Positions 61,151-64,000 of a DNA stretch of 64,000 bases are shown here, one piece after another (the stretch's first letter is position 1; each line of letters starts with the position of its first letter). The DNA lies in assembly GCF_008831285.2 (NCBI RefSeq), contig NC_045138.2, positions 18,447,934 through 18,511,933 of the forward strand. The letters are read 5' to 3'. The DNA comes from Nymphaea colorata (lineage: Eukaryota > Streptophyta > Magnoliopsida > Nymphaeales > Nymphaeaceae). A program made the translations under genes and the position numbers. The notes below the pieces were generated by a model. The model ran no database searches and had not been told where the DNA came from. It worked only from the letters and a program-made list of their open reading frames with translations.

Positions 61151-61554
61151 GTGGGGATGTCAATATATTTTATTTGGATTGAATATCCGATTGAACTGTT
61201 TAGACAAAATCAAATATGGAAAAACAAAATCCTTGATTAGGAAATCAAATCATATTCAGATTTAAGAAATGACATATGATTGAATTCAGATATAAACAAA
61301 TATTGTATCAGATACGGATTTGATTTAGTTATACATAAATATCCTATATCATATGTTCTTATACTTTGAAGATGGACTAGATTCGGTTAAAAATTCAGAT
61401 TCGGGTTTGGATATAAATATAAACATGGATTGTGGATTAAATTCAGATTAAGATACAACTTTTTTTTTGTTCTTATTTGAATCCAAATATGTGAATATCC
61501 AACAAAACGGATACGATTAAGGATCTATGAGATTCAAATCCTTTTAACATCCTT
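61151..61554. mobile_element. hAT-like TIR element, copy E, with target duplication
   Basis: Left end GTGGGGATGTCAA; right end TTAACATCCTT. The flanks AGCATTGT (61143-61150) and AGCATTAT (61555-61562) agree at 7 of 8 positions. The interior has the family core in reverse (ATGTTCTTATACTTTGAAGA) and GGATTTGATT-like words. About 404 bases, non-coding. Confidence 0.7.
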
Positions 61555-61562
61555 AGCATTAT

Positions 61563-62377
61563 CTCTTGAGAACAATACTACTTCAGCCAGCACCTAACTC
61601 GAAATGACTACTCATAAAAGGGAACAACCCACCTCAGTAACAGTGGTGGGAAAGTGAAAGAGGGGGAAGTGCTAAGTAGGCCCCCTCGCCTTTTTTTTTT
61701 TTCAAAATTGACCTTCAATTACTTTTCACAAAAAAAAAAAAAAAAAAAAAGATTTCATCATTCAAAGACATAAAACCAAGAACCGCAAGTCTATCTTTTC
61801 TTTTGGGATGTTGTAAGGAGAAAATTCGTATGACAAGTAAATGTTATTTCATATTGTTTTCTCCGTTTGACATGGTAACTTTCGTTTGATGTAAAAGTGG
61901 TCTATTAGGCAATGCTTTCACAGGGAATAGTTGCAGTTAAAAAGTAAGTAAAAAGAAATTAGCTGAACCTTCCTTCTGCTAACTTTGTTCGCCTCATATT
62001 AAATAAGAAAAAAATGTTGGTAGAGTGTCCAAAAGACGGCAAGTTACCATGGGGATTTCATATTCACGAGAAACAAGAATCAGCAACATATGTTGATTAA
62101 TCAAATTCTCATAATGCATTCAATAAAAGAAGATTTTGATGTTTAAGCAAGTCACCTGTCGTATTCAGTCTATTGAGGTTGGTTCCTCACACTATAGTCA
62201 AACTCAATTTTGGAAATGAAGTGAATACTCTAAACAGTTTATTTTGATATTTTTAGTTTTCAAAAGTTGACAAACTATTTCAAATAATTAACCGTCCAAA
62301 AACCCCGTTACGTCAATGCGTGGCTACAGGTGGTCGCATAATTTTATCTTCCACTTGATCTTGAAGGAAGGCAGTCG
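61563..62377. other. Upstream region of the NLR gene
   Basis: Contains a T-run then A-run (61690-61750) and AT-rich sequence. No TATA box stands out with good spacing to the NLR start. Confidence 0.4.
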
Positions 62378-62575
62378 ATGAAGAAGGAAAAAGTCTTCCT
62401 CCGAAGGAAGGTCAACCCCTTCCTCTCTCTCGCATTCAGAAGGCCCTTCACCACCATCGTTCGGATTTCCGCTACCAGAAATTGTCTGTTCCTCTTCGAG
62501 CGTCAAGTGAAAGATGGAAGGAGTTGTTTCAATTTTGCTGGAGAAATTGACGGACTTGTGGTTCGGAAAGGCTGA
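62378..62575 (+). promoter_or_regulatory. Possible overlapping upstream ORF of the NLR gene
   Basis: A 65-codon frame begins at ATG 62378 and ends at 62575, overlapping the NLR start (62514) in a different frame. If the transcript includes it, it would reduce NLR translation, as uORFs do in some plant immune genes. The transcript start is unknown, and the frame may be chance. Confidence 0.25.
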
Positions 62576-64000
62576 AGAACTTGCTTCTGTTAGTGGGGAG
62601 CTCCTGAAACTGGGTAGCCAATTGAAGGCTATCCAGCCTCTTCTTGAAGATGCTCACGACAAGCAATTCGCATCGGCGCACATCAAGGAATGGATTTCAA
62701 GGCTGAACGAGGTCTTGTATGATGCCGAAGATGTAATCGATCTTTACAGGGTCAGGATCGAGTCCAACTCAGTCGATGCACGGGGCGAGAAGCGGAAGGT
62801 AACCAAATTTCTGCCCTCCTTTTCAGAGTGCCGTAACCTCCCTTTTCTTAGTGAAATTTCTAGTGAGATAAAAGCAATCAATGAGAGGCTTAGCATGATT
62901 TGGAAAGAGAAGGATCTTTATGGCCTTGTTCCGTTGGTGGGAGATCGTTCGAGATCTCCACAGCATACTGCAGAGGTGTACCCAAACCGCCAAACTACTT
63001 CCTACATCACTGAGCCACATGTTTATGGAAGGGAAAGAGACGAGGAGTTGATAATAGAGTGGTTGAAGAAGGAGGTTTGTGAGGGAAGGGGAGAAAACGC
63101 CCGAGTCATTGCAATCGTTGGCATGGGGGGAGTCGGCAAGACGACCCTGGCGAAGAAGGCTTACAATAATTCTAGCATAAAAGAACATTTCGAGAAATTC
63201 ATGTGGGTTTGTGCATCAGAAATACCACAAGCATTGCATCTGTTCAAGCATGTATTGGAAGCAGCTGGTGGAAAAGAAAGTGGTGCTGATAAAATAATGG
63301 GCTTGAATGTCTTGCACTCGGAGATAAGTCAGCATTTGAAGGAAAAGAAATTTCTACTCGTTTTAGATGATGTTTGGAATGATGACTGGTGGACAGAATT
63401 GAATGGGCTTCTGCAAGTTGGAGCCTTGGGGAGTAGGGTCTTAGTCACTACAAGAGAGAAGAGTGTCGCAGAGACAATGGATGCAGCGTACTTGCACGAT
63501 TTGAAGTGCTTATCTGATGAAGAAAGCTGGAACCTGTTTATTAGCAAAACATTAAGAAGAAATGAGTTAATAGTAGATCTTGCTAGAGTTGAGGACATTG
63601 GAAGGATCATAGTTGGAAAGTGCAGAGGATTGCCACTTGCTTTAGGTCTTGTAGCAAGTATGTTGCGCCACAAGAAGAGAGAAAGGCCAATTTGGCAAGA
63701 AGTTGTCAGCAGCCCCTTGTGGTCTTGGAAACAGAGCAACAATGAAAACAGTATAATTTCAGCTATAGCGTTAAGCTACATGAGTCTTCCTTTTGCTTTA
63801 AAACAGTGCCTAACTTACTTATGTACATTCCCCAAGGATTTTAAGATTGAAAAACATTTCCTACTAAGGTTATGGGAGGCAGAAGGTTTTGTTTCAAAAG
63901 ACGGAGTAGACACAGAGGCTCTGGCTGGCCAGTATCTTGAAGCATTGGCTAATTGCTCATTGGTTCAAGTAGAACAGTACAAAACAACATATTATAGGTT
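62514..64000 (+). CDS. CC-NBS-LRR (NLR) resistance-type protein, 5' part
   Basis: Open from ATG 62514 to the window end: 495 codons without a stop or intron. The N-terminus MEGVVSILLEKLTDLWFGKA is the typical Rx-type coiled-coil start, with the EDVID motif at residues 72-76. NB-ARC motifs in order: P-loop GMGGVGKTT (203-211), FMWVCASE, kinase-2 LLVLDDVW (281-288), GSRVLVTTR (306-314), GLPLA (372-376) and RNBS-D CLTYLCTFPKDF (432-443). The ARC2 end with MHD and the LRRs lie beyond the window. All key nucleotide-binding residues seen are intact. The RNBS-D and the Trp after kinase-2 place it in the CNL class (RGA-like). By family it is a cytosolic immune receptor switched by ADP/ATP exchange; its pathogen target cannot be read from the sequence. 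An upstream overlapping frame may affect translation. Confidence 0.95.
   Translation, partial: MEGVVSILLEKLTDLWFGKAEELASVSGELLKLGSQLKAIQPLLEDAHDKQFASAHIKEWISRLNEVLYDAEDVIDLYRVRIESNSVDARGEKRKVTKFLPSFSECRNLPFLSEISSEIKAINERLSMIWKEKDLYGLVPLVGDRSRSPQHTAEVYPNRQTTSYITEPHVYGRERDEELIIEWLKKEVCEGRGENARVIAIVGMGGVGKTTLAKKAYNNSSIKEHFEKFMWVCASEIPQALHLFKHVLEAAGGKESGADKIMGLNVLHSEISQHLKEKKFLLVLDDVWNDDWWTELNGLLQVGALGSRVLVTTREKSVAETMDAAYLHDLKCLSDEESWNLFISKTLRRNELIVDLARVEDIGRIIVGKCRGLPLALGLVASMLRHKKRERPIWQEVVSSPLWSWKQSNNENSIISAIALSYMSLPFALKQCLTYLCTFPKDFKIEKHFLLRLWEAEGFVSKDGVDTEALAGQYLEALANCSLVQVEQYKTTYYR

Overview
This window is nuclear DNA from a flowering plant. The evidence is spliced genes with GT-AG introns, plant-specific families (group 3 sulfate transporters, LRR-extensins, a CC-NBS-LRR resistance-type gene, a Lifeguard/BAX-inhibitor protein), LTR/copia debris, many small TIR elements and long (TA)n, (GA)n and (CA)n microsatellites in an AT-rich background. 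Nothing in it fixes the species; a monocot or early-diverging angiosperm is only an impression.

Layout. 1-2292: last six exons of a SULTR3-type sulfate transporter (+). 5893-13825: a second, complete 12-exon SULTR3 paralogue (+, 655 aa). The two are a tandem duplication that includes the 3' flank. 18049-19239: single-exon LRR-extensin-like gene, LRX copy 1 (+). 20.0-25.0 kb: gene debris, with a GC-richer unidentified block, an orphan CXC motif of a TSO1/tesmin-like protein and a decayed Ty1/copia RT-RNase H remnant. 26.7-30.2 kb: three transposon-like units (a 172-bp hAT-like MITE, a roughly 1.5-kb CACTA-like unit full of TCGACGT-type subterminal repeats, and a 360-bp TIR element). 32492-33784: LRX copy 2 (-). 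34-41 kb: no gene seen. 41.3-42.9 kb: four tandem copies of a RING-H2 unit, only the last with all zinc ligands; two further RING fragments lie in a dispersed ~930-bp duplication at 43.7 and 55.4 kb. 49136-50298: four-exon Lifeguard (BI-1-like) gene (-, 235 aa). 52868-54410: 5' LTR, primer-binding site and start of gag of a truncated copia element. 57612-58670: LRX copy 3 (-), which stops where the extensin tail should begin. 62514-64000: 5' part of a CC-NBS-LRR gene (+), open at the window edge.

Functional themes. The sulfate transporters are membrane anion carriers with a C-terminal STAS domain. The LRX proteins are secreted cell-wall LRR proteins of the family that binds RALF peptides; three lie within 41 kb and differ mainly in the extensin tail (41, about 69 and 0 residues). 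The Lifeguard protein is a seven-helix cell-death suppressor-type protein and the NLR an immune receptor. These genes do not form an operon-like system. The most interesting points are the LRX tail series, the RING tandem array and several TIR repeat families with recognisable ends.
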